From contig CM068589.1 in assembly GCA_035048485.1 (NCBI GenBank), positions 6,752,224 to 6,816,223 of the forward strand: DNA of 64,000 bases, read 5' to 3'. Positions within the stretch are counted from its first letter, which is position 1; every line of letters starts with the position of its first letter. The stretch is from Pteria penguin. Lineage: Eukaryota; Mollusca; Bivalvia; Pterioida; Pteriidae. Positions 23,601 through 38,600 of this stretch are shown one piece after another. The notes beneath the pieces were generated by a model. It worked only from the letters and a program-made list of their open reading frames with translations. It was not told the DNA's origin and did no database searches. The position numbers and the translations under genes were made by a program.

Positions 23601-26600
23601 ATTCATTAAATTCATAACATCTGTAAATTGAAGTTATTATAGCTGAAGGCATTATGATACCATTCAATATAATACTGGGCAATATGATAATGTTATTTCA
23701 TTGCTTCTGGTTAGATGTTATATGATTTCAAACAATATGATGTATGACAATGTGGCAAAATTTTACTCAAAAAATATTTATGGAAATCGTAATCATAGAA
23801 TGTTAAAGAAAAAAAGAGTGATATGACTAGAGTCGATATGAAGGAGGTGAATAAGATATTGACTTGTTATAGGAAAGGCGCTGAAATAGGTCGTTCAGAG
23901 AGTTTGAAAGGTCGTCATGACAGGGGGGGTCGTCCGACCCGTCGCGCAAAAAGGTGACTATATGTGGCATGCTGTCAACTTCTCACACATTAGTGTTCAT
24001 TTTTTCTGTTGTCATGACAAGTATTCCTAATACCTCTGTATTCACACTTTCATGCTATTTTTAGCATGTGATTGACAAGTGATATAATAGTAATGGGCGG
24101 AGTTTGAGGGTAGCATGTTTTTTTACGTTTAAGAATTGCTACTAACATTTTGAAAGTTTGGGTTGTAATCAATAATTCTTTGGCATGTGTTTTAAAAGAA
24201 TACAGGTAGGGTCAGGAATATGCTTTGATGTTCCAGCAATTCTCAATGTTTTCTGTTTGCAAATATTAGATAAATTCTGGCCAGATTTATTTCTCTCCTG
24301 CACCTCCCCTCTACCTTTATGTATTGCCTATAAACTTACCTTAATGACTCGTTTTTTATCCTGAAGGTAAAGAGTATGCTGGCTTCGGCAGATAATCAAA
24401 TAAAATACAAAGTGCCGTTCGTCAATTCCTTTAGTAGCTAAGATACTTATAAGTTATTGCTTTGTGGGGATATATGTAAGATGATTTTTATTGAGTATGA
24501 ATTAGTAGTACGACACTGTCTGTGGAGAAATAATTTAGAAACAGAACCTCTTGTTATTAAAGTCCCCTCCCACCATACAAAAATTGCTATATGAAATATC
24601 CCTCCACAGATGAAGTTAGGTTCTTCTAATTAAGGTTATAAATATATTTGAGTACCGGTATCCATGGAAACTTCAGTGTAGATTTACAGATCAAGATACA
24701 AAATATCAAGAAGTCTTGAACATTTTTTCATCACAAAATAATGAAATCACTAATTTAAAATTTGAAACTTGTTTAGTTTTTGAGCATAAGCCTGATAATA
24801 ATGATTTTCACTGATATCTTGAGAGGATTAGGTAATGTTTATTTACTACGTTCCTAGATTGGGGAGGGGGGTCTTTTTCAAATTCAGTTTATATTTTCCT
24901 ATCACCACAAGATGAAATGACCTTTGACCTAGCACCCTGTCAGCTTAGTCATACAGGGTGGTGATTAGTACTACACTAACAAGCTAACCTTCACAATTGT
25001 TTGTACACTTCTAAATTATTAGGTATAATTCTGTAGACAGTAGATTTGTTCAGTGTTGATTTACCGTAATAATGAGTTTAGTTTTTAATGCCTTACTGTG
25101 TCCTGAATTGTGATTTTAGTTGATTTCTTTAGTTCACTTTGTAGTTAGCTTGCTTTATACTCTTCTTAGTGGTTTTGTTTTTGGTTCTATTATTAGCTTG
25201 TTATGGTTTATACTCTGAACCCTTTCTCTAGCTCTCACCTTTGTGTTTATGAAATCCTTTTCTAGTTTGTTTGGTTTGTATGCCTTCTTCTCTTTGCTTC
25301 TCTCTTACATGAATGCCATCATTTCAGGGTGTGTGTGGAAGGTAATTACACTCTTGGAGGTAGAAAGAATTAGCATGTTCTCTATTTTATTTAGATTTGA
25401 ATTTTGAAAGAATTAATATAAAGTGATATGTAATTGACATGTAGTAAGTATTTGTATGACATGTATCAAATCATTGCAGATGTAATAATTGTGATGTTGG
25501 AAAGTAATTATGTCACTATTCAGATTTATTTGGGGTCTCACTGGATTTATCTGTCAGATTTATTAAGGGACTCACAGGATTTATCTGTCAGATTTATCAA
25601 CTGACTCACAGGATGTATCTGTCAGATTTATCTGGTGACTCACAGGATTCATCTGTCTGATTTATCTGGGGTCTCACTGGATTTATCTGTCAGATTTATC
25701 TGGTGTCTCACTGGATTTATTTGATAGATTTATCTGGGTTTATCAGATTTATCTAGGGACTCACAGGATTTATCTGTCAGATTTATCTGTCAGATTTATT
25801 TTGGGTCTCACAGGATTTATGTCTGATTTATCAGTCAGATTTATCTTGGGTCTCACAGGATTTATGTCTGATTTATCTGGAGACTCACAGGATTTATCAA
25901 TCAGATTTATCTGGGGATTCATTGGATTTATCTGTCAGATTTATCTGGGGTCTCACTCATTTTATCTGTCAGATTTATCAAGGGACTTACAAGATGTATT
26001 TGTCAGATTCATCTGGGGTTTCACAGGATGTATCTGTCTGATTTATCTGGGAACTCATAGATTCTATCCATCAAATTTATCTGGGGACTAATGGGATTTA
26101 TCTGTCAGATTAACTGGGGTCTCGCTTGATTTATCTGTCAGATTTATCTGGGGACTCGCAGGATTTATCTGTCTGATTTATCTGTTCAGCTTCCATGAAT
26201 TGTAGTGTATTAAGATGAACTATTGCCATCGTGGGCATTAGTGTTTCACAAGCAACTTCAAGATGAAAATGTATTTTAACATTGTTATTCTTGAGTAATG
26301 ATCTTGTAATTCTTTTCAGAGTTTATATTTCAACTAATATCAACAGTATGACAAACTATTCTATATATATGTATACATTTATACAAGTATATGTTTAATG
26401 TAATAAAATCATATGGAATTTGCGCATGCGTATCTAAATCTTTGTTGCTTATGAATGAATTATTTTCAGTATGACATTCAACACCAAAATATCTCTAATG
26501 TAAGCATCATTATAATTCAGAATTTTACTTTCTGTTTACATATACATTGTATTGTGATGATCAACTGTCATTTCCTCATGCCTTAGTGTTGTCCGCAAAC

Positions 26601-29600
26601 TTTATTATTGTCATTTTCTGTATACTGGTATTTCAGTGACATTGATAAAGATGAAAGTTTGATGCAGGTGCTAAATCCATCTGGTAGTTCCAGTAATTCA
26701 AGTATCAGGTAAGGCATTCAATATCTCATTGAGATGAAATTATCTCAAGGTACTTAAATTTTGATGCAGGTGCTAAATCCATCTGGTAGTTCCAGTACTT
26801 AAAGTATCCGGTAAGACATTAAAAATCTCAATGAGATGAATTTGTCTCATGGTACTTAAAGTTTGATGCAGGAATTAAACCCCTCTAGCTGTTCCAGTAA
26901 ATTAATTATCAGGTAAGTTAACTTGAGTGAACTCCAAAACAGAAAGTTCCTGTTGTCAAAAGTTTTACTTAAAGATATATTAAGATATCTATAAACTTGA
27001 ATCAGGAGTTCAGAAGAATTGTTTGAAGCAGTAGGATGAGCGAGCATGTTTCAGTCTGTAATGTAATTGATTTGTATTATAGGAGTGGAGAGAGCCCCAG
27101 CAACTCTATGGATGCTGTCAACAACATCCCCCAGGCCATCGATAATGATTCAGATTTTGATATTGAGGCAGAGTTACCTCCCTTAGACTCTATCTTCCCT
27201 AAGGATGTCTACAAGAAGATGAAGCCTAAAGAGAAGAAACGACAAGAAGTTATTAATGGTAGGATGGCAAGGAGTTTAGATTTAAGGGCATAAAAGAGAT
27301 GGTATAGATTAATTGGTCAGGTGCTTGGCTCGTGATACCTACCAGTGGCTGAGAGTTGTGATACCCACTGGTGGCTCATTACCAAGAGATTGTGATACTT
27401 ACTGGTGGTTTGTGAGCCAGAAATCTTGATACTCAATTGTTCCTTGTAACCCACTGGTGGCTCATGACTGAAAGGTTGTAATACCTACTGGTACTTGGCT
27501 GGTATCTGGTCTTTCAGCTTTCTCGCTGCTTTTTGTTGTTTTCGGTGTATGTCAACAGATACTGGCACCATATAAATGAAATAATCTAGATGTGACGTAG
27601 GACGGCCAACACTGTTGGTAGAGAGTTCAGTCGTATGCTAAGTATGTCTTCTACCTTCCTATAACTTCACAAGTATCTTGTTGCCAGACTGTGGCTTAGG
27701 GCTGGTAGCTTCTCACGACTGTCAAGTCTGTGATTAAAGCCTGGTCAAAGGATGAGGGAAGGCTGGTCAATGTACATGCCAACGATTGTTGATTTCTCCC
27801 CAAGGTATGGTTTACTCATTTCCTAAACACCTTTCTCCACCAAATCATATGAATTCATCCTTGTTTGGCAGTACAAATAAATAGTCTATGTCTTGGGTGG
27901 AGATGTCTTTGAGTCATCTCTTTATTTCCTACAACATGTCTTTGTTGCATTATCATTCACATAAATTGTAGCATAACCTTGCTTTCCATCTTCTTTCAGA
28001 ATTATTTTACACAGAAAAGTCTCATGTAAAAAACCTGAAGATTTTGCTGAACATGTTCTACAAGCCCATGCTCCTCGACTCAAATTATAATGACCTCGTC
28101 CGCATCTTGTTTCCAAATTTAGAGGAAATGGTTACGTTACATGGTAAGACTTGCCTCATACTTCTCTAGCTCCATTCATGTTAAACTGTTCACTCATAGG
28201 ACTCAAAGCTAAGGAATATAACTTCACAAATTTCGTCATATAGAAATTGAGGTTTGTCTGTGTTCAAATAAATAAGGCCTGATGATATCTATTCAATTGA
28301 TTACTGACCAGTTGTCACAGGGTATATTTTGTAATATACCTGTTTATGCCCTGCCAGGTATGACGGGGGCATTTAGTGCTTGATTTTGGGATCAGTAAGT
28401 CAGAGGTCAAGGTGACAACTGGTAAAAATAAATTCCAATGATTGGTTAATGAATGATATTTTAAGTAGATGGATACTGATCAAAAGGGAAAGATACATTT
28501 GTTTTACAAACATTTCCTAGTTCACACTACTTTCATTCCTCAGTGCATTCCAATGCAAGAATATCATTGAAAAAAAAAATCCATACAAAATGTAGTTTGT
28601 CTGGTATAAGGCCCCTGTGTCGGGTATAATAAAAGAAAATACCCACTACGAGGTTGCTTGATGAAGTTTGGCTTCATCTAGTGTCATTTTTGATGTACAG
28701 GGTGTTAAGGCAGAGTTAATGTAATGTCAGATCAGGCTAGAGCAAAGTAAATTGAATAAGGTTATAATGTGCTTTTTGTTTTAGGTGCTTTAAACAACAT
28801 GATGAAATCTCGAAGGCGGGAAAATCCAGTTGTCTCAGAAGTTGGTGATCTGTTATTGAAGAGGGTAAGTTACAAAACAAACTCAGGGATGTTCTCAAAA
28901 GATTTAGATCTGTATTTTCAGTTGGGAATGAAAAGTGTTAAAATTCATGTAGCTTAATTTAAAGAAAGATGTCAGTTAATATATATACTTTGGAAAATTA
29001 TGTTCTGTTAATTACAGTAAACTTCACATGCATCAAACACGTTTATTAAGAATTCATGCTTATTACGAACCAAGATGAATTCCCCGACCTTATCTTTATG
29101 TAAAGTTATGGGAAATTTTCTGTTTTTAGTGAATTTTGATAGTACGAACTAATGCAGATTGCGAACCAAATCCACTGGCCCCGTGGTTAAATTTCTTCAT
29201 AAATACACACTGTTATTACGAACTGATTACCTGTGATTACTACAATTACGTGATTAGTAACAACAAATTGTTTGTCACCAAAGTTCAGATTTAAGGCGAT
29301 AATTGTTTGACAAACAAAAGGGCGTCTGTCTTACTTGTCTTAATCTTACTTTGGAATGGATATTTTAAGCTTGGTAACGGATTCCCCATCTAGGAAAGGC
29401 ATAGTGATATCACTAGAAACTAAATACCAAATCATTGTTAAAGTTGATGAAGGATAACGGGCAAAGAAGGACACAGCGACAAACTTTGGTATTCACAAAA
29501 ATACATGGAGTACAATACTTAAAAACCATGATATAATGTTGACGTTTTCAAGTGTCTTCATACATTCAATGAATTTGTGTCAGATAAAACATCAGATACA

Positions 29601-32600
29601 ATGACATATAATACAATTAACTGACTTCTTCTGAAGATTGGATGCATTGCACAATCTTTGAGTGCAGACTACAAACACTTGTATGATATATTCATTGTTT
29701 ATAAATGAATTCATTATGTAAACGGTCTACCGTGTTGTTCCTTAATAAAATGAAAAGGATTTGCTACATATTTGGTTATAGGGAACTTTTTTCTTCCCTC
29801 GGTAATTTTCCTAATATGCATATGGCGAACTATGCATAGTACGAACCAGCTTTATTGGTCCCTAGTGATTTGCTATAAACACGTTTTGCTGTAGTAAATT
29901 TGTTAAAGAGAGGGGACTGATTTTGATTTCTATTTCTATTTCTGAAATGATGGATTGATTTTTATTTTGGGATACTCCTCGATTATTTCATGTATATGAC
30001 AGCAGAATCTGCCTGATGCATCACATAGAAATTTAGACCTTTGCTACAGACCCAGCTGAAGCAGTGAGGGATCCTTTACACGTCTCGCCTACCGTGACAT
30101 GGGACCTCAGTTTTCACTGTCTCATCTGAAAGACAGGACACTGAATTGTTCATGGTGTGCTAGTGGCGTGTTTCTAACCCAGGTCCACTAGATCATGAAT
30201 CAAACTCTTCATCCACTGAGCTATACTAGCTCAGAACTTTGCAATGAACTATGTTTCTTTCTTATTTTGACGAGAAGAAAGTCAAAGTTTTATGTCAGTG
30301 GGGGGATAAAACATAGCATCAAATGAATCGCTGTGTGAAACTGGACGGATATGTTTTGTAGCCAGTGGTAGGTGTAGAATTTAAGCATTTGGCCTGCAGG
30401 GCAGACTATCTGGGCGCGATTCCCGGATTACACCTCAGTGTTTAAGAGGTTGGTTACCTCCTGCTTCCATGCTGCAATATAAAAGAAAATTTGTTGAAAG
30501 TAAAATAAAAACACCAATCAGCCAATGAAAGGATTTATTTTGTAGTTTGATGGGGAGGAAGGAGAAGTGTTCCGAGCAGGATGTGCCAAATACTGTCGTA
30601 ACCAATCATATGCCTTGGACTTTCTCCGAGCAAGGCAGCGAAAGGACAGCAGGCTGGCAAATTTCTTAAATGTAAGTATTTGCTATGAAGTTTTATAACA
30701 AAGACATAAGAGGAACATAAGATTTTCTATTTCAGTCATATTTTCTGAGGTGACTCCTTTTTGTGTTCCCTGTATCGTCATTATTCTGGAAACTGTTTTA
30801 TTTACTAGCATTTTATTTGTAGTAAAATTTATGAGGGTGGTCCTCTTCAAATTAAAAAAGCAACAAATAATATTCAGATGCTGGATTCGTGAAATAATTT
30901 TTATGAATTAAGGGAAGGTTATATGAAACAGTACATTTTGTAAACTATATAATAACATTAAGAGAATTTAATTTCTCGTTAAAATGCATGGAAGAGAATT
31001 TCTTTCCAAATTTTTATTTTTGCCATTTAGAAAAAAAACAGTATCCTTTCCTTTACAGGAAGCAGAAAGCAGTCCTCTGATGAAGAAACTACAATTAAAA
31101 GACTTCATTCCCAAGCAAATGATGAGGTTAACCAAGTACCCTCTCCTTATAGAGAGTTTACTACGATATACACAAAGTAAGTACCACACCTTTTATCCTT
31201 AACATCAAGGCTTTGACTGTAAACATGTCTGACAGGACCTTCAGTCCTTTGATTTTACTCACCGGTATGTATATGGCACTCATGGTGATTATGGCTAGCC
31301 AAGCAGTAGAAGCTTACACCACCTGGGCCCCTGGTTTACTTCTAGACATCTGGTTTTCTCCACTTGAGCTCCTGGCATACTCCAAGGCATTAGGGTTACT
31401 CCACCTGGGCTCCTGGGCATTGGGGCTTACTCCACCTGGACTCCTCGTCTACTCTTGGGTATCTGGCTTTCTCCTGGTCTCCTGGCTTACTCCTGTGCTT
31501 CTGTCTTAGTCCACCTGGGCACCCTGCTTATTCTTTGGCTTCTGTTCTACTTCTGGATCCCTGGCTTACTCCGCCTTGGTATCTTGTTACCAGGGACCAG
31601 TTTTTTTGGTCGGAATTGCATAGCAATTCCAGACCCTAGTCGTTACAATATGCTGTGGAGAATGCGTGGAACGCAGAAAACACCTCCTCGTGTATAAATA
31701 GTGTGTCGATATTTAGAAAAAGCGTGATTAGATTTACTTTCAGTACTTATAATTCATATTGTATGAGTCAATACAAGATAAGTTTGATCAGATGAGAAAA
31801 TAGATGTGCCGTTATTCCATCGATTTAGACGAGTTATATTCATGCGCTGGAGGACATGCAGTCTTTCCGAATACTCGACGGAAAGTCCTGAAAAAGTACG
31901 ATTGACATTATTGTTTAGCTGTGCCGTAATTTAAGAAGTACACTACTAGTCCGTACTAGTATCCGTTGTATTATAATTAATAAAACTATCGCTTCTTTTT
32001 ATAGCAGTGGAATTCAAAATACTCTATAATCTTCTTGTCACAACGATAAACAAACGTCTCGGTAGTTGTTGATATGTAATGCTACTAAAAATAGCCAGTT
32101 ATTTATAGATCTCCACGTGTAAACATGGTTTTCCCCAAATGTACATGTACAGCGGGAGACTGTCCAGATTGTTAATTTCACACTACTGTCAATATCAAAA
32201 GTGATGAGAGAATGAGATAACTATATAGTACGAGACGGAGACGTACAGGGGTGTACAGGGGCAGAGCCGTTGTTTATATGAAAACGAGCACCTGTGCGCA
32301 GACCGTGTTTTTGTCAATACTGATCCTAAACACTACATGCTTGGTGTGTGATCTCTTGGTGGATCACGACTTTATTACCTTTGATGTACTTGACCATGCA
32401 ATTCCGACCTTGAGGACTTTCAAGTCCTTTCATTTAAACTTTACTGTTTAAGGTAACCAGTGGTTAATTTTTGAGAAACAATTCATTTATGAGATGACTG
32501 TAATAAAAGTCTTAATTACATTACCATGCAGATTTCATATGCCTCTAATCTGTACTCAGACTATGACTTTAAGACTTTTCATTTCAGAGATATAGTCAAT

Positions 32601-35600
32601 TGAAATTTAACCATTGGTTAGCTTTACCATTGGTTAATGAAAGTTTTGAACAACCGGCCCCTAGAGTCTATGAATGTTGAGCATGGTATGTTGTTATAAG
32701 TGCCATACAGATTTTCTATATTTTTTTACATTACAACTTGACATTTTACAGCGTCGACAGAGGAACACTCCCGTTTGGAGAAAGCATTACGATGCAGTAA
32801 ACACATCCTGGAGTTTGTTAATACTGCGGTGAAAGACTTTGAGAATCATTATACCCTGGAACAGTTACAGAGAAAGATTGATAAGCGACAGATTGATACA
32901 GAGAACGAAGAACTCAAGGTAACACGAAACATCATTACTTTCAGAAATATTTATTATGGATTGTACTTGTTCGTTAAGTGTGAGGCTTTGTTAATGCTTG
33001 AGAAGTTTATTTAATACAGATAGCATTTTCATTATTTGTAGGGGCTTATTAGTCCCCCACTGGTAAAATCAGAGGGGACTATAGTTTTCAACTCTGTCTG
33101 TATGAGACACTTTAGTTTTCTGCTCGTTTTTCGCAACCATTGAGGTTATTGACTGTTTGGTTTGTAGCTTTGTATCAATGAGTTATACAGATCAGATTCA
33201 AGTTTGCTATTATTGAACTATTTTTGGAAGAGTTATGGCCATTGGAAACTGGTGTTGGACATGTATTGTTTCAGCAATACTGAATGTGCTTGTTCTGTTT
33301 GGGTGGAATTTATTTTTTTTATTTTTTGGAAGTGGTTTTTACTTTAGGACTTTGGCAATCTTGAATCTAGATTTTGCTGGTCCATCAGTCTGTCTGTGTC
33401 TATCTGTCTGTGTCATTTGGAGTTCGTTGTCTCAAGGACATTTTTGTTTTGCAAACATGTCCTGTTCAAAAATGCAGGGTATTTAAGTTTGAAGTAGTTA
33501 AAAAGTGTTTATTGTGGTATGGTGTAGAAAAGAGTCTTGAAAGGGTATTCTCTTTATTGGTTCTTATGAACTTATGTTAACCAGGTTTGTTTGGACCTCT
33601 CAAGTAAAATCTATTGTGAAATCTTCCATGGGTAGTAAATGAATGTTTTAATTAGAGTGTTCGTAATTGTAATTTCTTGCTTCATAATCATAACCTTAAT
33701 TGACAAAGCATTCTCAGAAGTCATGAAAAGTCATAAAAATTAAAGCCTTGTGTAACGGTGAATTATAAGCGATATGATTTACATCTTTCAGAGCTTGGTT
33801 TTGCCGCATCATAAGCTGGTGTATGAAGGAAATTTAACCTGGAATATTAATCAGAAAAAGACTGTTGATGTACATGTTGTACTGTTGGAAGACTTGTTAG
33901 TGCTATTACAGAAAGCAGACGATAAGTACTTACTGAAGTATCAGAGTACTCAATTGGTCGCAGGAAAAGACGAAAGCAGGTTCATGTTCAGTCCAATACT
34001 GAACCTGAAGAACGTACTGCATACAAATCAAAAAGCTACGGGTATGTACATGTGTTGTAATGATATAAAGCATTCTGCAGATCTGGATGAGATTAATGAT
34101 ATCAAACATCATATAGACCTTGATGAAATATATTAAATAAAGCATTCTGTTTGCCCTGATGAAAGTAGTGATATAAAACATCCTTGAGACCTTGAAGAAA
34201 TGTATGAAATTAAGCATATTTTTGACTCTGATGAAAATAATTCTATATTATGCATTTTAGTTAATATACAGATCTGTTATGTTTAACACCTGTGGAATGA
34301 ACTGAAGTAAAAAGAAATGAATCGAAAGATAAATAAAGCAAAAATGAATTGAAATATTTAAAGTACAAGTAACATTAGTGGTCTAGTAAGTCTTCTCTTG
34401 ACCCAAACTAAGGTAAATCCTCCTCTCAGGTGAGTGCTTTCTACCAGAGTAAGTTCATAAAATCTAATTTTCTCCTGCTTCTTTTATGTTATCTATTTAG
34501 CTTGCCATATGGGAATTTTATAATTGCTGTTACTATTTTGATCCTCATGTTATCTTGTATAAGTTGTGACATCCCTATGTAATATTGATATGATAATGTG
34601 GATAAGTCATATTTTGATTCTTATGTTTGTAGATAAAAAGACATTTTTCGTTGTTTCCAAATCCCAGATCTATGAACTTTCAGCACATACAGCTGATGAG
34701 CAGAGAAAGTAAGTGGAGATTTTATATAACATGAGGATAAGCTGAAATCTGGATTACACGAGGATGAACTAAAGTTTAGATAATTCGAGGATTAGCTAAT
34801 GAAATTGGCAAACCTTATAATGTACTCGTATAGATACGTTTCGCAATATATCTGCTCTATATCACATATTCCACATAAAGCCAGTGTGGCCCAGTGGATG
34901 AGGTGCTCGGCTTCTGACGCAAGGTCCTGGGTTCGATTCTTGCTTTGGGCATAACAATGTTCGTTTTTTTCGGGTGAGACAAAAAAACTGAGGATCCCTG
35001 TCATGCCTACCATGAAAGGTCCCTCTGTGCTTCAGGTGGGTCTGTTGCAAAGGTAAAAATTTCTGTGCAATGCATCAGGCAGATGCTGTCACCATATATG
35101 TGAAATAATTGTGGAGTGACCTAAAGTAGTAATCAATAAATCATATTCCACATATGATATACTGCCAACTGAATTAACTCATTCTCCTGCGATGACACGT
35201 TTCAATCATTAATGTTGGTTGGTTGGTTGATTGGTGTTTTACGTCGCTTTCAACAATATTTCAGTTATATCGCGACATGGAAGCAGGAGGTTACCAACCT
35301 CTTAAACATAGTGGCGCAACCCGGGAATCGAACCCGGATCGTCGGCGCCGCAAGCCAAGCGCTTAACCACTACACCACGCCTGCTCCTCAATCATTAATG
35401 TCATATTAAGTGCTGCAGCAAAAAGTAGTAATCTCTAAATACATGTAAATAGGCAGGAAGTCAGTCTGTAGATTAAAACAAATTATTTATTGAACAAGTC
35501 AAGCAATCAGATCTAAATGTTTAATTAGAGTTTGACTTTCTGTATGTCAGTTATTTGATTATTAAAAGATATTTGGAAAATACTGCTTTTTTGTTTTGTA

Positions 35601-38600
35601 ATATTAGGCCATGTAAAATTAATTCTATGTTTCTCAGACACCGCCGTGCGCTCAGATTTGGTGCCAACGAATCAATCAAAAAATTGCTGCCGTGTCTCCC
35701 TTTTGATCCATTGTTAATTTATAAAATACAAATAGCGCTAGTGGTCATTTTAGTGAAGTTGCATTACTCCCCTATCAGCTGATCTTGAAAAACAGTCAAG
35801 ACCAGTAGCCCAATTTACTAACAGTTGTAGACGTTAGTTGCAACCGTAAATCAGGTATTTACGAGATCAACTACGTATTCGTACTTCATGTAAATGCCAT
35901 TTCACACCTTAACAAATTGACGCGACATATGGTAATGAAATGTTAAAAATTGGCCAAGTCCGCATAAGTCTGCGTATGATTGCTGGCTTACGCTCTGCCC
36001 ATCACTTGCGTACGTTCTTTGTATGATATGCATAGACTGTGCGTATGTTGTACAAATTGAAATACATCACGTGGCTTATTTATATATTACTCAATAACTG
36101 TGTTTCTACATCTCCATAATTTCAGTCAAAGTTTAAGGTCACATATCTGTATATACACATGCAACGCAATTTTGTTCATGAAAAAATCATGTTGCAGAAC
36201 TGCAAAAAAGTACTGTTCTTGTCATCTTTCTGTGCATTCCATGACTATTTACACATCCCTCATAAAACTTTCATATAATCACTGATATTTCAGACTACAA
36301 GGTCAAAGCACAAGGACTCACAGCTAGTATACAATCTGCGTGTTGACACTGCAATAAGTGTACACTACGCATACGTTACTAATTTATACGGTGAGAGTTC
36401 GCAGTGGAAACGCCAATGATACGCATATATGTATGTGTATAATATGTTCGCTGCGTAGGGGCGGTTTGTCAGCATACATCGAAAATTTTTGTGCATGCAC
36501 AGGTTTTTTTCTATTTAAGGAACCAGCTGCGACATAAGAGTGCGTGCAATAACGAACTCAAAATGCTCGTGTAAGGTTTTCCCGACATACTGCCAATGTA
36601 CAACAGCGCATGACAGCGAGTGCCAAAATTTCGACATACGCATGCATATGCATTTCTAATTCATTATAGAGTGAAAGCCACATAACTTAGGTGAAACGCA
36701 TTTTCATCAGGTTCAACTACGTTAACAGTATGGGTTTACCAAAAATTGTTAGTGAAACAGGCTACAGGCACCGAAAGACCATGGTTCTGTGCTGGATGCT
36801 TAGTCTTTAGAATATCATTGTTACCAAACTTTGCAATAGACTAAGTCCCACAAATTGTGAAAAACTTCTCAACCACAATTTAGTTAACTCACTACAGAAC
36901 TTCATAACAAAAATGTATAATTAGATCAAACTGAATTTCCCTTCACTGTTGAACAGATTTGTAATTGTTGCCCTGTCCCCTGAATTACTCAATAGTTACA
37001 TCTAGTAAATATGACACAAAATACAACTTTGCAAAAACGGAATTTTCTAAATGGCCCAATGGTGAAAGATGGCCCATTGAAATTAAAAATGGCCCATTGT
37101 AGCAAGGAGGGCCATAGTCCCATTGATCCTGTTTGCCTTCCCGTTCATTGCACTGTTACCGAAAAACGTCTTTATGACCTTACTTGAAAGTATCCCTAAT
37201 AACGATAACAAATAACAGGCCAGGGGGGGGTGGCTTAAGAGAAAGATAGCGTTTTTCTAAGCATTAAAGTTAACTTTAAGGAAGAAACAGTTGTGCAATG
37301 GATGATTCTTCCATTTGTAAAAGATACTGGTACATTAATTGCCCAACTAATAAAGGATGTGTTGTCAAACAAAGATAAGAAAATTCAAACCGCACGCTAA
37401 TCCCAAGGAAACGCTTTAAATAGTACTGTCTGGGGAAAAACTACAATAAATTAATATCCTACCTACCTTGCCACTTTTTTGAGATCCAATTATCTGAGAA
37501 ACATAGAATTAATTTTACATGGTCTAAGCAAATCAGAAATCAGTTCTTTATTTTGTTTTTTTTTTGTAGGTGGATAAAATACATAAAAGAATCATCAGAT
37601 TCATTTAAACGGGCTGACAAGGTTGTAGAGGAACAGCCAGCAATGCCAGAAACTATCTCAGAAAAGAAGTCTCAACTGCATGGTATTCACAGGTAAATAT
37701 ATTATATGTAAGGTAAATATCTATCCTGTAAGGTATTCAAAGGTAAATATTTTGCCTGTAAAGTTTTCACAGGTAAATTTCTATCTCGTTAAGATATTCA
37801 TAGGTAAATGTCTCGTCAAAAGGTACAAATGACTAAGTATCTAGTCTGTAGAATATTGACAGGTACATGTACATACCTGGTAAGTAAAGTATTGACAGGT
37901 ACATGTACATACCTGGTCAGTAAAGTATTGACAGGTACATGTACATACCTGGTCAGTAAAGTATTGACAGGTACATGTACATACCCGGTAAGTAAAGTAT
38001 TGACAGGTACATGTATTCACAGGCACATGTTCATATTTGCTTAATAAGTATTCACAGTACATGTACATAACTGGTCAGTAAAATATTAAAAAGGTACATG
38101 TACAGATCTGGTCTGTAAAGTATTGACAGATCTGGTCTAAAACAAGAATTGTACCATCAATAATCTTAAAGCTAGTCTGTACTAAACTTAGTCCATTTGG
38201 AGAAACCTGAAAGTGAAGTACGGACCTCGTTATCCCAAGCTGTATATCTAAAATAAAATAGAATATAAAACATTGATTAACTTACATATGGTAACTATGT
38301 TAAATGCTACCTGGCAACCCTTATGGTTAAGTGCTTTTATATCTCTCTACAAACAAAGTAAGGGAGGTATATAGGAATAACCCGGTCTGTCTTTATGTCT
38401 GTGTCTGTCTGTCCTGTTAAGAAGGTTAAGTTAACAAAGCAGGTTTCTCAAAATGTACAAGTGAGACATCCATTACACTTCTACAAGTGATGTGTATCTT
38501 GGGATGAATTTTTGCAGGTTTCAGCCTATGTTGCAGCGATGGGTATTTGTCTCATTAGGACCACTTTAGTTATTTTTGTGCTCGCAGTATTTCTGTCAAC

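Noticed and set aside
34877..35390. Functional tRNA genes
   Set aside because: Pol III boxes are present, but no proper acceptor stem can be drawn and SINE bodies and tails follow; called tRNA-derived SINEs.
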